Source: Streptomyces sp. NBC_00663 (lineage in GTDB: Bacteria; Actinomycetota; Actinomycetes; Streptomycetales; Streptomycetaceae). Taken from it: DNA of 64,000 nucleotides. A program made the position numbers and the translations under genes. The notes under the pieces were generated by a model. That model saw only the letters and a list, made by a program, of their open reading frames with translations, was not told the origin of the DNA and made no database searches. Shown one piece after another: positions 1 through 8,358 of this stretch. The stretch covers positions 1,240,001-1,304,000 of the forward strand of contig NZ_CP109027.1 in the NCBI RefSeq assembly GCF_036226885.1, written 5' to 3'. Every line of letters starts with the position of its first letter. The first letter of the stretch is position 1.

Positions 1-449
1 GTGCGCAGCAGGTCGGCGCCGGCCTCGACGACCGAGCCGATGATCTTCGCCGGGTCGGCGTCGACGGTCTCGCGGGCGGGCGCGGTGGCGGCGATCCGGC
101 CGCCGAGACCGACCAGTGCCGCCCGGAATCCGTCGGCGTGCACCTGGGCGGCGAGAACGACGGGGCCGTCCTCGGCGACCGCGAGCCGGTGCGAGGGCCG
201 GCCCTGGGAACCCGCGGCGGCGCCGGGCCGGGCGTCGACCCTGATCAGCCCGAGCGCCTCCAGCTCGGCGGCGACCGCTCCGGCGGTGGCGCGCGTCACG
301 CCGAGTTCGGCGGTGAGCACGGCCCGGGTCGGGGCGCGTCCGGTGTGCACGAGCTCCAGTGCGGGCCCGAGCGCACCGCGCCCCCGGTCCAACCGCGTCC
401 TCGAGGTGGTCCCTTCCCCCGCCGGCCGGGGGTCCGCGTCGCCGCTCAT
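1..449 (-). CDS. ROK-family transcriptional repressor, N-terminal part (runs off the window)
   Basis: Only the first ~149 codons are present; the gene continues past base 1. Reading the minus strand from ATG at 449 gives a winged-helix N-terminus (GRAPTRAVLTAELGVTRATAGAV, split by a turn) followed by GLIRVDARPGAAAGSQGRPS and then a beta-rich segment (LAVAEDGPVVLAAQVHAD), the usual order for ROK repressors of sugar genes: DNA-binding domain, then sugar-kinase-like domain. The start is supported by GGGAG about 9 bases upstream. ROK repressors bind operators near sugar uptake or catabolic genes and are released by a sugar or sugar phosphate. It lies downstream of the broken alkB on the same strand, and the amino-sugar-type locus at 2397-5057 is close by, but no functional link is shown. 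The sugar-binding part is outside the window. Confidence 0.75.
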   Translation of the reverse strand, partial: MSGDADPRPAGEGTTSRTRLDRGRGALGPALELVHTGRAPTRAVLTAELGVTRATAGAVAAELEALGLIRVDARPGAAAGSQGRPSHRLAVAEDGPVVLAAQVHADGFRAALVGLGGRIAATAPARETVDADPAKIIGSVVEAGADLLR

Positions 450-485
450 GAGGGCGAGTCTCCCATGATCCGCGGCACGGCAGAT

Positions 486-1185
486 CTACAGGCCGCTGAC
501 TCTGAGCGTGATGTTCAGCCGCCCGGTCAGCCCCAACTCCGGCGGCGCCGTGCCCGGGTACACCTTGGGCACCCCGTGGTACGCGAGCCGCGAGGGCCCG
601 CCGAACACGAAGAGGTCACCGCTGCGCAGCTCCACGTCCGTGTAGGGCCGGGTCCGGGTCTCGGGGTTGCCGAAGCGGAAGAGACAGCTGTCACCGAGGC
701 TGAAGGACACGACCGGCTCGTCCGACTTCTCGTCACTGTCGCGGTGCATGCCCATGCGGGCGTCGCCGTCGTAGAAATTGATCAGTGCGATGTCGTACGA
801 CGGGGGTGTCGCCCCCAGTGCCTCCCGCACCGCACGCGCGCCCAGCTCCCCCAGCCACGCGGGGAGCGGCTTCACCGGGGAACCGTCCCCGTCGACGACC
901 GTGCGGGCGTAGCCGTACGGGTACCAGTGCCAGCCCAGACACACCTGCCGTGCGGTCATCGTGCCGCCCCCGGGTGTGCGCACCGTCCGCAGCCCGGCCG
1001 GCGGACGGGCCCAGTCCCGGCAGGCCCCCGGGTGTGCGCACCGTCCGCAGCCCGGCCGGCGGACGGGCCCAGTCCCGGCAGGCCTCCAGCAGCTCACGCT
1101 GCCGCCCGGCGTCGAGCCAGTCGGGTACGTGCACCGCGCCCGGCGCAACCTCCGTACGGGACCTGGGGAACAGCTCGCCATCCAT
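486..1185 (-). pseudogene. alkB: alkB-like 2-oxoglutarate/Fe(II) dioxygenase, frameshifted by a 58-bp duplication
   Basis: AlkB enzymes oxidatively demethylate 1-methyladenine and 3-methylcytosine in DNA. The reading frame from ATG 1185 (MDGELFPRSRTEV...) runs as far as RTVRTPGG and then leaves frame. The rest of the enzyme, GTMTARQVCLGWHWYPYGY to ITLRVSGL, lies in another frame ending at 486. Removing one copy of the exact 58-bp tandem repeat at 967-1082 joins the halves into one ~214-residue protein. The catalytic core is intact: NFYDGDARMGMHRDSDE supplies the HxD pair, LAYHGVPK the second His, and GRLNITLR the 2-oxoglutarate Arg. An internal ATG at 959 with a G-rich stretch before it could still give a 157-residue fragment with the whole core but no N-terminal lid. 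Called a pseudogene because the full-length frame is broken; a sequencing or assembly artefact is possible. Confidence 0.8.
967..1082. repeat. Perfect 58-bp tandem duplication inside alkB
   Basis: Bases 967-1024 and 1025-1082 are identical and adjacent, starting CCCCCGGGTGTGCGC and ending CCCGGCAGG; the match continues two bases further. Because 58 is not a multiple of three, the second copy shifts the alkB frame by one. The unit itself is G/C rich with internal GGCCGG-type palindromes that could favour slippage. Confidence 0.95.
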
Positions 1186-1240
1186 GAGCCCATCTTCCCG
1201 GAGAAGCCCTGAGCTGCGGCTCCGCTAGCCTGGACGCACG

Positions 1241-2380
1241 ATGAACGACCGTATGGCAACACCCTGGGGCGAGCTCGCGCTGGCCCGATTCCCCGAGGAC
1301 CCGCGTGACCGGCTGCGTGCCTGGGACGCCGCGGACGACTATCTGCTGCGGCACCTCCAGGGGGTCGACCTGTCCGGCACGGTCGTGGTGCTGGGCGACC
1401 GGTGGGGTGCGCTGGTCACCGCGCTGGCGGCGCACGGGCCGACGCAGATCACGGATTCTTATCTGAGCCAGGAGGCGACCCGGGCCAATCTCGCCCGCAA
1501 CGGTGTCGGGACCGGCACGGTGCGGCTGCTGACGACACAGGACCCGCCGCCGGGGCGGATCGACGTCCTGCTGGTCCGGGTGCCGAAGAGCCTGGCCCTG
1601 CTGGAGGACCAGTTGCTGCGCCTCGCGCCCGGGGTGCACGAGGGCACGGTCGTCGTCGGCGCCGGCATGGTGAAGGAGATCCACACCTCCACGCTCAGGC
1701 TCTTCGAGCGGATCATCGGACCGACCCGCACCTCGCTGGCCGAGAAGAAGGCGCGGCTGATCTTCAGCACCCCGGAGGCGCCCGGCAAGGACACCGCCAC
1801 CCCTTGGCCGTACCGGTATGCGCTGCCCGAGGACATCGGGCCGGTCTCGGGGCGGACCGTCGTCAACCACGCGGGGGTCTTCTGCGCCGACCGCCTCGAC
1901 ATCGGCACCCGGTTCTTCCTCCAGCATCTGCCGGACACGCGCGGGGCGGCGCGCGTGGTCGACCTGGGCTGCGGCAACGGGGTCGTGGGGACGGCGGTGG
2001 CGCTGGCCGATCCCGGGGCCGAGGTGCTGTTCGTCGACGAGTCGTTCCAGGCGGTGGCCTCGGCCGAGGCGACGTACAAGGCGAACGGTGTGCCGGGGCA
2101 CGCCGAGTTCCGGGTCGGGGACGGGCTGACCGGGGTGCCGGAGGGGAGTGTGGACCTCGTCCTCAACAACCCGCCGTTCCACTCCCATCAGGCGACGACC
2201 GACGCCACCGCGCACCGTATGTTCGCCGACGCCCGGCGCGCGTTGCGGCCGGGCGGGGAGCTGTGGGTGGTGGGGAACCGTCATCTGGGGTACCACGTGA
2301 CGCTGCGGCGGCTGTTCGGCAACAGCCGGCTCGTCGCGAGCGACCCGAAGTTCGTGGTGCTCAAAGCCGTCAAGCGGTAG
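1241..2380 (+). CDS. RlmG/RsmC-like ribosomal RNA guanine-N2 methyltransferase
   Basis: A 379-residue protein with the two-domain layout of the RlmG/RsmC family, which transfers a methyl group from S-adenosylmethionine to guanine N2 of 23S or 16S rRNA. The N-terminal half is a degenerate methyltransferase-like domain (LSGTVVVLGDRWGALVTALA). The C-terminal half is catalytic: SAM motif VVDLGCGNGVVGTAVA near residue 240, acidic VLFVDESFQAV, and the N-P-P-F motif (DLVLNNPPFHSHQ) near residue 310, typical of N-methylation of guanine. The last part (PGGELWVVGNRHLGYH) fits the family. The start is not marked by a clear ribosome site; a TAGCCT -10-like hexamer 10 bases upstream would allow a nearly leaderless transcript, and an in-frame ATG lies four codons in. 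It is divergent from alkB. The exact target nucleotide cannot be told from sequence. Confidence 0.82.
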   Translation: MNDRMATPWGELALARFPEDPRDRLRAWDAADDYLLRHLQGVDLSGTVVVLGDRWGALVTALAAHGPTQITDSYLSQEATRANLARNGVGTGTVRLLTTQDPPPGRIDVLLVRVPKSLALLEDQLLRLAPGVHEGTVVVGAGMVKEIHTSTLRLFERIIGPTRTSLAEKKARLIFSTPEAPGKDTATPWPYRYALPEDIGPVSGRTVVNHAGVFCADRLDIGTRFFLQHLPDTRGAARVVDLGCGNGVVGTAVALADPGAEVLFVDESFQAVASAEATYKANGVPGHAEFRVGDGLTGVPEGSVDLVLNNPPFHSHQATTDATAHRMFADARRALRPGGELWVVGNRHLGYHVTLRRLFGNSRLVASDPKFVVLKAVKR

Positions 2381-2396
2381 TCCCGGAGGGCCCAGG

Positions 2397-3248
2397 TCAG
2401 CGGGTGAGCACGCGGATGATCCGGGCCACCTCCCGCGCCATCGCTTCCCGTCCGACCCCCAGGTACTTGCGCGAGTCGACGGCCTCGGGGTGGGCGGTGA
2501 GGAACTCCCGTACGGCGCCGGTCAGGGCGAGGTTGAGGGCGGTGCCGACGTTGACCTTGGCGATGCCGCCGGTGACGGCCGCGGCGAGGTCGTCGTCGGG
2601 TACGCCGGACGAGCCGTGCAGGACGAGGGGCACGTCGAGGACTGCGGCCAGGCGGGTGATGAGGTCGTGGTCGAGGGTGGCGGTGCGGGTGGTCATGGCG
2701 TGGGAACTGCCGACGGCGACGGCCAGGGCGTCCACGCCGGAGTCCGCCACGAAGGCGCGGGCCTCGGCGGGGTCGGTGCGGGCGCCGGGGTCGTGGGCGT
2801 CCAGCGGCGGTTCGCCGTTCTTTCCGCCGATCTGCCCCAACTCGGCTTCGATCCACAGGCCTTGGGCGTGGGCCCAGTCGGCCGCGGCGCGGGTGGCGGC
2901 GAGGTTCTCGGCGTAGGGCAGCCGGGCGGCGTCGTACATCACGGAGCTGAACCCGGCGTCCGCGGCCTGTCGCAGCAGGGCGTCGCTCTGGACGTGGTCG
3001 AGGTGCAACGCGACGGGTACGGCGGCGCGTTCGGCGGCGGCGACGGTGGCACGGGCGAGGGGTTGCAGTCGTCCCAGCCGGAACTTGACGGCGTTCTCGC
3101 TGACTTGGAGGACGACGGGGGTGTCCGCCGACTCGGCGCCGGTGACGACCGCCTCGACGTGTTCGAGGGTGACGACGTTGAAGGCGGCGACGGCGGAGCC
3201 CGCGGCGGTGGCGGCGGCGACCAGTTCGCCGGTGGTGACGAGAGGCAC
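2397..3248 (-). CDS. Class II fructose/tagatose-bisphosphate aldolase
   Basis: A 283-residue class II (zinc) aldolase of the Fba/GatY/KbaY group, cleaving a ketose 1,6-bisphosphate to dihydroxyacetone phosphate and glyceraldehyde 3-phosphate. Family features seen: AAFNVVTLEHVEAVV near the N-terminus, the zinc and catalytic segment VALHLDHVQSD, the acidic IEAELGQIGGKNGEP, DALAVAVGSSHA, the zinc His and glycine-rich VLHGSSGVPDDDL, and the phosphate-binding GIAKVNVGTALN. GTG at 3248 is chosen as start because AGGAGC lies six bases upstream and the preceding gene ends 8 bases away. That gene encodes a SIS-domain isomerase, and the DeoR repressor gene is divergent. This arrangement resembles aga-type amino-sugar loci, which favours tagatose bisphosphate as substrate over glycolytic fructose bisphosphate. 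That choice is inference. Confidence 0.85.
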   Translation of the reverse strand: MPLVTTGELVAAATAAGSAVAAFNVVTLEHVEAVVTGAESADTPVVLQVSENAVKFRLGRLQPLARATVAAAERAAVPVALHLDHVQSDALLRQAADAGFSSVMYDAARLPYAENLAATRAAADWAHAQGLWIEAELGQIGGKNGEPPLDAHDPGARTDPAEARAFVADSGVDALAVAVGSSHAMTTRTATLDHDLITRLAAVLDVPLVLHGSSGVPDDDLAAAVTGGIAKVNVGTALNLALTGAVREFLTAHPEAVDSRKYLGVGREAMAREVARIIRVLTR

Positions 3249-3256
3249 GACCGCTC

Positions 3257-4153
3257 CTATGAATCGGCGAGGACGACCGAGCGGGTGAGGTGGCGCGGCT
3301 GGTCCGGGTCGAGGCCCCGGGCCGCCGCGACGGCCACGGCGAGGCGCTGGGCGCGGACGAGTTCGGCGAGCGGGTCGAGGCCGCCGTCGATCCAGCGTGC
3401 GCCGGTGCCGCGGACCTGTTCGGCCAGGCCCTCGGGGGCCGCGCCGAGCATCCAGGTCGCGGTGCCGTGCGTGCTGACGCTGATGGGGCCGTGCCGGTAC
3501 TCCATCGCCGGGTAGGCCTCGGTCCAGGACAGTGCGGCCTCGCGCATCTTCAGCCCGGCCTCGTTGGCGAGGCCCACGGTCCAGCCGCGGCCGAGGAAGG
3601 TGAACTGCGTGCAGTCCACGAGGCCTTCGGGCAGCGGTTCGGCGAGCGCGGTGCGGGCGTCGGTGACGACGGCCTTCGTGTGCAGTCCGAGGTGGGCGCG
3701 GAGCAGGGTCAGGGCGGTGGTCGCGAACCGGGTCTGCACGACGGAGCGTTCGTCCGCGTAGTCGAGGACGACGACGTCGTCGGCGACCTCCATGACGGGC
3801 GTGCGCGGGTCGGCGGTGATCGCCGTGGTGGGTATGCGCCCCTTCAACTGAGCGAGCAGGTCCAGGACTTCGGTGGTGGTGCCGGACCGGGTCAGGGCGA
3901 CGACACGGTCGTACGAGCGTTGCCGCGGGAACTCCGACGCGGCGAAGGCGTCCGTCTCGCCCTGGCCCGCTCCTTCGCGCAGCGCGGCCACGGACTGCGC
4001 CATGAAGTACGAGGTGCCGCACCCCACGAGCGCGATCCGCTCCCCCGCCACCGGCAGCGCCCCACGGTGCCCTTCCGCCTCGGCCGCCGCGCGGGTCCAG
4101 CACTCGGGCTGGCCGGTCAGCTCGCTCTCGACGTGCGTCATGCCGTGCGCCAT
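3257..4153 (-). CDS. SIS-domain sugar phosphate isomerase/deaminase (AgaS or GlmS-C like)
   Basis: A 298-residue protein made of two SIS (sugar isomerase) domains and no glutaminase domain. Seen: RIALVGCGTSYFMAQSVAAL around residue 40, the first sugar phosphate loop; RVVALTRSGTTTEVLDLL near residue 95; the second SIS domain with FTFLGRGWTVGLANEAGLKMREA; and EYRHGPISV, the conserved H-G-P turn. Such proteins isomerise or deaminate amino-sugar phosphates in the cytoplasm. The gene is first in a two-gene operon with the aldolase (8-base gap), which would let it feed a tagatose-type phosphate into aldolase cleavage. ATG 4153 follows GGGGAGGGG; a second in-frame Met four codons on is also possible. 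It is divergent from a DeoR regulator across a short region with repeated TTCGAGC boxes, so repression by that protein is likely. Confidence 0.8.
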   Translation of the reverse strand: MAHGMTHVESELTGQPECWTRAAAEAEGHRGALPVAGERIALVGCGTSYFMAQSVAALREGAGQGETDAFAASEFPRQRSYDRVVALTRSGTTTEVLDLLAQLKGRIPTTAITADPRTPVMEVADDVVVLDYADERSVVQTRFATTALTLLRAHLGLHTKAVVTDARTALAEPLPEGLVDCTQFTFLGRGWTVGLANEAGLKMREAALSWTEAYPAMEYRHGPISVSTHGTATWMLGAAPEGLAEQVRGTGARWIDGGLDPLAELVRAQRLAVAVAAARGLDPDQPRHLTRSVVLADS

Positions 4154-4179
4154 GCGTCACCCCTCCCCATCGGTGATTG

Positions 4180-4226
4180 TTCGTGCAAGATATAGCGAGG
4201 TTTCGAGCAGAATCAAGCATTCGAGC
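4180..4226. promoter_or_regulatory. Candidate DeoR operator: three TTCG(A/T)GC direct repeats
   Basis: The region between the isomerase and DeoR genes holds TTCGTGC at 4180-4186 and TTCGAGC at 4202-4208 and 4220-4226 in the same orientation, spaced 22 and 18 bases. A GAAT-N5-ATTC palindrome (4210-4222) lies between the last two. The last copy would sit at the -35 of a promoter with a TAGGGT -10 at 4242-4247. DeoR/GlpR proteins commonly bind direct repeats, so autoregulation and control of the isomerase operon are plausible. Binding is inferred. Confidence 0.5.
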
Positions 4227-4277
4227 GGGCATGGGGTGCGCTAGGGTCGCCGGGTGATCGAGGATGGGAGGGTGCGG

Positions 4278-5057
4278 ATGTCCCGCGACGCCCGCTGGAA
4301 GTCGCTGCTGGAGCTGCTCGTCGAGCGCGGCCGGCTGGACGTCGAGGAGGCCGCCGCCGAGCTGGAGGTCTCGGCGGCGACGATCCGGCGCGACTTCGAC
4401 CAGCTGGCCGAGCAGCAGATGCTCGTGCGCACGCGGGGCGGGGCGGTTGTGCACGGGGTGTCGTACGAGCTGCCGCTGCGCTACAAGACGGCCCGGCACG
4501 CCTCCGAGAAGCAGCGCATCGCCAAGGCGGTCGCGGATCTGCTCGCGCCCGGCGAGGCGGTGGGGCTGACCGGCGGCACGACCACCACGGAGGTGGCACG
4601 CGCCCTGGCCGTACGCAGCGACCTCGCGTCCGGCTCGCCCGCCCTGACGGTCGTCACCAACGCGCTCAACATCGCCAACGAGCTGGCCGTCCGCCCCCAG
4701 TTCAAGATCGTGGTGACCGGTGGGGTCGCGCGGGCGCAGTCGTACGAGCTCATCGGGCCGCTCGCGGACGGGGTGCTGAGCCAGATCACCCTCGATGTGG
4801 CGGTGCTCGGTGTGGTCGCCTTCGACGTCACGCACGGTGCCGCCGCGGCCGACGAGGCGGAGGCGGCGATCAACCGGCTGCTGTGCGAGCGGGCCGAGCG
4901 GGTGGTCGTGGCGGCCGACTCCAGCAAGCTGGGGCAGCGCGCGTTCGCCCGGATCTGCGCGGCGGAGGCGGTGGACACGCTGGTCACCGACACGGCCGTG
5001 GGCGCGGACATGGTGCGGCGCTTCGAGGAGGCGGGGGTCCGGGTGGTCGCCGTCTGA
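4278..5057 (+). CDS. DeoR/GlpR-family transcriptional repressor
   Basis: A 259-residue DeoR-family regulator. The N-terminal helix-turn-helix reads LVERGRLDVEEAAAELEVSAATIRRDFDQLAEQQMLVRTRGG, interrupted here only for length, and carries the family's ATIRRDFDQL recognition helix. The C-terminal sugar-phosphate sensor domain has VGLTGGTTTTEVARAL, TVVTNALNIANEL and VVVAADSSKLGQRAFARI. Such repressors release DNA when bound by a phosphorylated sugar. ATG 4278 is chosen because GGGAGGG lies five bases upstream. An in-frame GTG at 4254, six bases after TAGGGT, could instead be used leaderlessly. It is divergent from the isomerase-aldolase operon, its probable target together with its own promoter. 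The inducer is most likely an amino-sugar or tagatose phosphate, by context only. Confidence 0.85.
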   Translation: MSRDARWKSLLELLVERGRLDVEEAAAELEVSAATIRRDFDQLAEQQMLVRTRGGAVVHGVSYELPLRYKTARHASEKQRIAKAVADLLAPGEAVGLTGGTTTTEVARALAVRSDLASGSPALTVVTNALNIANELAVRPQFKIVVTGGVARAQSYELIGPLADGVLSQITLDVAVLGVVAFDVTHGAAAADEAEAAINRLLCERAERVVVAADSSKLGQRAFARICAAEAVDTLVTDTAVGADMVRRFEEAGVRVVAV

Positions 5058-5114
5058 CCCCGTTCCCGCACCCGGCCGCCCGGATCGACCTAGGCTGGGG
5101 GCAGGGAGGCTGCG

Positions 5115-6932
5115 ATGAGCGGAACACCGACGTCTGCGTCGTATCTGCCGATCGCCGAGCACGGGCTGATCGGGGATCTGCGCAGCGTGGCCCTGGTGGG
5201 CACGGACGGCACCATCGACTGGTACTGCTGCCCGTCCTTCGACGCGCCCAGCGTCTTCGCGGCGATCCTGGACGCGGAGCGGGGCGGGTCCTTCGAGCTC
5301 GCGGCGTCGGTGCCGGCCCGGACCAAGCAGTTCTACTTCCCCGACACCAACGTCCTGATCACGCGGTTCTACACCGAGGACGGCGTCGGCGAGGTCCAGG
5401 ACTTCATGCCCGTCGACGGTGCGGCGGCCGAGATCGAGCGGCACCGGCTGATCCGGCGAGTGGTGTGCGTACGGGGTTCGATCCCGTTCCGGACCCGGGT
5501 CGCCCCGCGCTTCGACTACGGCCGCCAGTCGCACCGGCTGCGCATGGTCGGCGATGTCGCGCTCTTCGAGTCCGAGAAGCTGTCGCTGGGCCTGACCGCG
5601 ACCGTGCCGCTGGAGACGGACGGCCTGGACGCGCGCGCCGACTTCAAGCTCGCCGAGGGCGAGTCGGCGGTGTTCGCGCTGGACCAGGTCGGCGGTGAGG
5701 TGTCGCCGCGCCGGTGTGCGCGGACCGAGGCGGAGGAGCAGTTCGCGACGACGGTGGCGTACTGGCGGCGCTGGCTGTCCCAGTCCAAGTACCGGGGCCG
5801 CTGGCGGGAGATGGTGCACCGCTCGGCGCTCACCCTCAAGCTGCTCACCTACGCGCCCACCGGCGCCATCGTCGCCGCGCCGACCACGAGCCTGCCCGAG
5901 CAGCTCGGCGGCGAACGCAACTGGGACTACCGGTACGTGTGGGTGCGCGACGCCGCCTTCTGTGTCTACGCGCTGCTGCGGCTCGGCTTCACCGAAGAGG
6001 CCGAGGCGTTCATGAACTTCGTGACCAAACACATCAGTCCGGGCGACGGCAAACCGTCCGGCCCGCTCCAGATCATGTACGGCATCGACGGCCGCACCGA
6101 CCTCCCCGAGTCCGAACTCCCGCATCTGGAGGGGCATCAGGGCTCCGCGCCGGTCCGGGTCGGCAACGCGGCCTCCGATCAGCTCCAACTCGACATCTAC
6201 GGCGCCCTGATCGACTCGATCTATCTCTACGACAAGTGGGCCAAGCCCGTCTCCAGCGCCCAGTGGGACGATGTGTGCGCCCTGGTGGAGTGGGTGTGCG
6301 CGCACTGGGACCAGCCCGACGAGGGCATCTGGGAGACCCGCGGCGGCCGGAAGAACTTCCTGTACTCACGTCTGATGTGCTGGGTGGCGATCGAGCGGGC
6401 GATCCGCATGGCCAACCGGCGTGGCCTGCCCGCCGATCTGCCCCGCTGGCGGGAGTGCCGGGACACCATCTACCGGCGGATCATGAGCCGGGGCTGGTCG
6501 CAGACACGCCAGGCGTTCGTGCAGCACGAGGACGGCGACGTCCTGGACGCGGCCGTGCTGATGATGCCGCTGTCGAAGTTCATCGCGCCGACCGACCCCA
6601 AGTGGCTGTCCACCCTGGACGCGTTGACGCAGGAGCTGGTCTCGGACTCGCTGGTCTACCGCTACGACCCGCTGGCCAGCCCGGACGGACTGCGCGGCGA
6701 CGAGGGCACCTTCTCGATCTGCTCGTTCTGGTACGTCGAGGCCATGGTGCACGCCGGACGGGTCGACGAGGCGCGGCTCGCCTTCGAGAAGATGCTGACG
6801 TACGCCAACCATCTCGGCCTGTACGCCGAGGAGATCAGCCACACGGGTGAGCAACAGGGCAACTTCCCGCAGGCGTTCACGCATCTCGCGCTGATCAGCG
6901 CGGCGTTCAACCTGGACCGGGCGCTGGGCTGA
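5115..6932 (+). CDS. Glycoside hydrolase family 15 (trehalase/glucoamylase type)
   Basis: A 605-residue GH15 protein, the family of bacterial glucoamylases and actinobacterial trehalases, which hydrolyse alpha-glucosides with inversion. An N-terminal beta-sandwich ([39 protein letters not shown]) precedes the alpha/alpha-barrel. Barrel motifs: [18 protein letters not shown] around residue 267, the substrate-binding loop; [20 protein letters not shown] around residue 410, containing the catalytic-acid region; and [20 protein letters not shown] near the C-terminus with the second acidic site. No signal peptide is seen, so it is probably cytoplasmic, fitting trehalase or storage-glucan turnover. 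GGGAGG five bases before ATG 5115 marks the start. Its last 26 bases overlap the 3' end of the convergent mbtH-like gene. Trehalase versus glucoamylase cannot be decided from sequence alone. Confidence 0.85.
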   Translation: MSGTPTSASYLPIAEHGLIGDLRSVALVGTDGTIDWYCCPSFDAPSVFAAILDAERGGSFELAASVPARTKQFYFPDTNVLITRFYTEDGVGEVQDFMPVDGAAAEIERHRLIRRVVCVRGSIPFRTRVAPRFDYGRQSHRLRMVGDVALFESEKLSLGLTATVPLETDGLDARADFKLAEGESAVFALDQVGGEVSPRRCARTEAEEQFATTVAYWRRWLSQSKYRGRWREMVHRSALTLKLLTYAPTGAIVAAPTTSLPEQLGGERNWDYRYVWVRDAAFCVYALLRLGFTEEAEAFMNFVTKHISPGDGKPSGPLQIMYGIDGRTDLPESELPHLEGHQGSAPVRVGNAASDQLQLDIYGALIDSIYLYDKWAKPVSSAQWDDVCALVEWVCAHWDQPDEGIWETRGGRKNFLYSRLMCWVAIERAIRMANRRGLPADLPRWRECRDTIYRRIMSRGWSQTRQAFVQHEDGDVLDAAVLMMPLSKFIAPTDPKWLSTLDALTQELVSDSLVYRYDPLASPDGLRGDEGTFSICSFWYVEAMVHAGRVDEARLAFEKMLTYANHLGLYAEEISHTGEQQGNFPQAFTHLALISAAFNLDRALG

Positions 6933-7125
6933 ACAGGGACCTGGGACGCAGGTCCGTCCAGTTGGTCTCGACGTAGGCCAGACAGGCGTCCCGGGTGTTC
7001 TCCTCGAAGGCGACCGTCCAGCCGCCCGGGACTCCGGCGAAGGCGGGCCACAGCGAGTGCTGGCCCTCGTCGTTCACCAGGACCAGGAAGCGGCCTTCGG
7101 CGTCGTCGAAGGGGTTGGTGCTCAT
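6907..7125 (-). CDS. cchK: MbtH-like protein of the coelichelin cluster
   Basis: A 72-residue MbtH-like protein. These small proteins bind adenylation domains and are needed for their folding or activity. Conserved family signs are present: the NPFDD start, [47 protein letters not shown] (broken here by the natural turn), including the W-P and the NWTDLRP ending. AGGAGG stands eight bases before ATG 7125. It is divergent from cchJ across a shared region with a near-consensus iron box, so it should be made under iron starvation. Its likely partner is the NRPS CchH. The 3' end overlaps the GH15 gene tail-to-tail by 26 bases. The same gene ends the cch cluster in S. coelicolor, as I recall it. 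Confidence 0.92.
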   Translation of the reverse strand: MSTNPFDDAEGRFLVLVNDEGQHSLWPAFAGVPGGWTVAFEENTRDACLAYVETNWTDLRPRSLFSPAPGPG

Positions 7126-7152
7126 GTCGAGTACCTCCTGGAGGCATCATTC

Positions 7153-7171
7153 TTAGGTTAGGCTCGCCTAA
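7153..7171. promoter_or_regulatory. Iron box (DmdR/DtxR-type) between cchK and cchJ
   Basis: TTAGGTTAGGCTCGCCTAA differs at one position from the Streptomyces iron-box consensus as I remember it (TTAGGTTAGGCTCACCTAA). It is the best of six boxes in the cluster and lies between two divergent genes, so it can repress both when iron is plentiful. Confidence 0.88.
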
Positions 7172-7218
7172 TTGGATCGAGCCTAGCTTTTCGCCTTCGC
7201 TCCCACAAGGAGATGCCC

Positions 7219-8307
7219 ATGGCCCAAAGCGCCCTCGGCTTCGGCGAGTTCGGGTTGTCGGCCGAGCCCGGCTCCGACGCGTTCTGGGCGACGGCGGGCG
7301 GGCCGCTCTCGGTTCGTGCCGACGACGGTGGCTGGATGACCCTGTTCCTGTGGCGCGGGACCGAGGCGCGCATCGGCTTCGAGAGCTGGTCCGACGAGGT
7401 GCCGCTGCGCCGCTGGGGCGCCACGGACTGCTGGTACGCCCAGGTGCGGATGCCCCAACGGCTGCGGGTCACCTATCAGTTCCTCGCCGACGGCCAGGCG
7501 TACGCCGATCCGTTCAACCCGGCCGGCGCGGGCGGCGACCGGTCCATCGCCGCCACGCCGGACGCCCCGCCACAGCCGCACTGGCCCCTGGTCGGCGCCG
7601 ACGACGTACTGCCGCTCCCCCGTACCCGGCTCCGCTGGGCCTCCGAGCGGCTCGGTGGGCGTCGTACCGTACGCGTTCATCCGGTGGGCGGCGGTGGGCC
7701 GTTGGTGCTGCTCCTGGACGGGGACGACTGGCTGTATCTGCATCCGGCCATGACCGCCTTCGACGCGGCGGTCGCCGCCGGTGACGTACCGCCCGTCACC
7801 CTCGTCTTCCTTCCGGCCAAGGACCGGCGGACCGAGTACGCGGGCCGGCCCGAGGTGTGGCGGGCGGTGCGCGACGAACTGCTGCCGCTCGTCGCGGAGT
7901 CGGGCGTGCCGGGCGACCCGGACCGGCTGGTGGTCGCCGGACAGAGCCTCGGCGGGCTGAGCGCGCTGTACGCGGCGCTGGAGTTCCCCGAGCTGGTGTC
8001 GCGTGTCGCCTGTCAGTCGGGGTCGTTCTGGTGGACGCCGGGGGCGATGGAGTCGGCGGATCCGTTCGGCGGTCCGGTGGGTGGCGCCCTCGCCGAGCGT
8101 CTGCGGGAGCTGCCCGATCTGTCCGGGCTGCGGGTCGCCTTCGACGTGGGGGAGCACGAGACGCCGATGCTGCCCCACTGCGGGCGGGTCGAGGCGCTGG
8201 CGGAGCGGTGCGGTGCCGCCGTACGGGTGTCCCGGTCGGCATCGGAGCACGACCGGGCGGGGTGGCGGCACGCGCTGCTCAGGGATGTGGCCTGGGTGCT
8301 GCGCTGA
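7219..8307 (+). CDS. cchJ: Coelichelin-cluster esterase (enterochelin esterase-like alpha/beta hydrolase)
   Basis: A 362-residue serine hydrolase of the Fes/IroD enterochelin esterase group. The N-terminal ~150 residues form the Ig-like domain of these enzymes (LFLWRGTEARIGFES, YQFLADGQAYADPFNP). The C-terminal alpha/beta hydrolase has LVLLLDGDDWLYLHPAM, VTLVFLPAKDRRTEY, the nucleophile elbow VAGQSLGGLSALYAAL and a late His in ASEHDRAGWRHALL. In the coelichelin system this protein is proposed to release the peptide from the NRPS, which has no thioesterase domain, or to open the ferri-siderophore; sequence cannot separate these roles. No signal peptide is seen. ATG 7219 is preferred because AAGGAG ends six bases upstream; the ATG at 7213 abuts it. 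Iron box at 7153-7171. Confidence 0.88.
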   Translation: MAQSALGFGEFGLSAEPGSDAFWATAGGPLSVRADDGGWMTLFLWRGTEARIGFESWSDEVPLRRWGATDCWYAQVRMPQRLRVTYQFLADGQAYADPFNPAGAGGDRSIAATPDAPPQPHWPLVGADDVLPLPRTRLRWASERLGGRRTVRVHPVGGGGPLVLLLDGDDWLYLHPAMTAFDAAVAAGDVPPVTLVFLPAKDRRTEYAGRPEVWRAVRDELLPLVAESGVPGDPDRLVVAGQSLGGLSALYAALEFPELVSRVACQSGSFWWTPGAMESADPFGGPVGGALAERLRELPDLSGLRVAFDVGEHETPMLPHCGRVEALAERCGAAVRVSRSASEHDRAGWRHALLRDVAWVLR

Positions 8308-8358
8308 GACTGCGTGCGCCGGCCGAGGCCCCGGGCGCTCCGCCGACGGGCCGCCGGG

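Noticed and set aside
2397..6305. Minus-strand frame of about 1300 codons covering three genes
   Set aside because: Only its last 283 codons match a family (the aldolase). The rest lies opposite or out of frame with clear genes and is an effect of high GC content.
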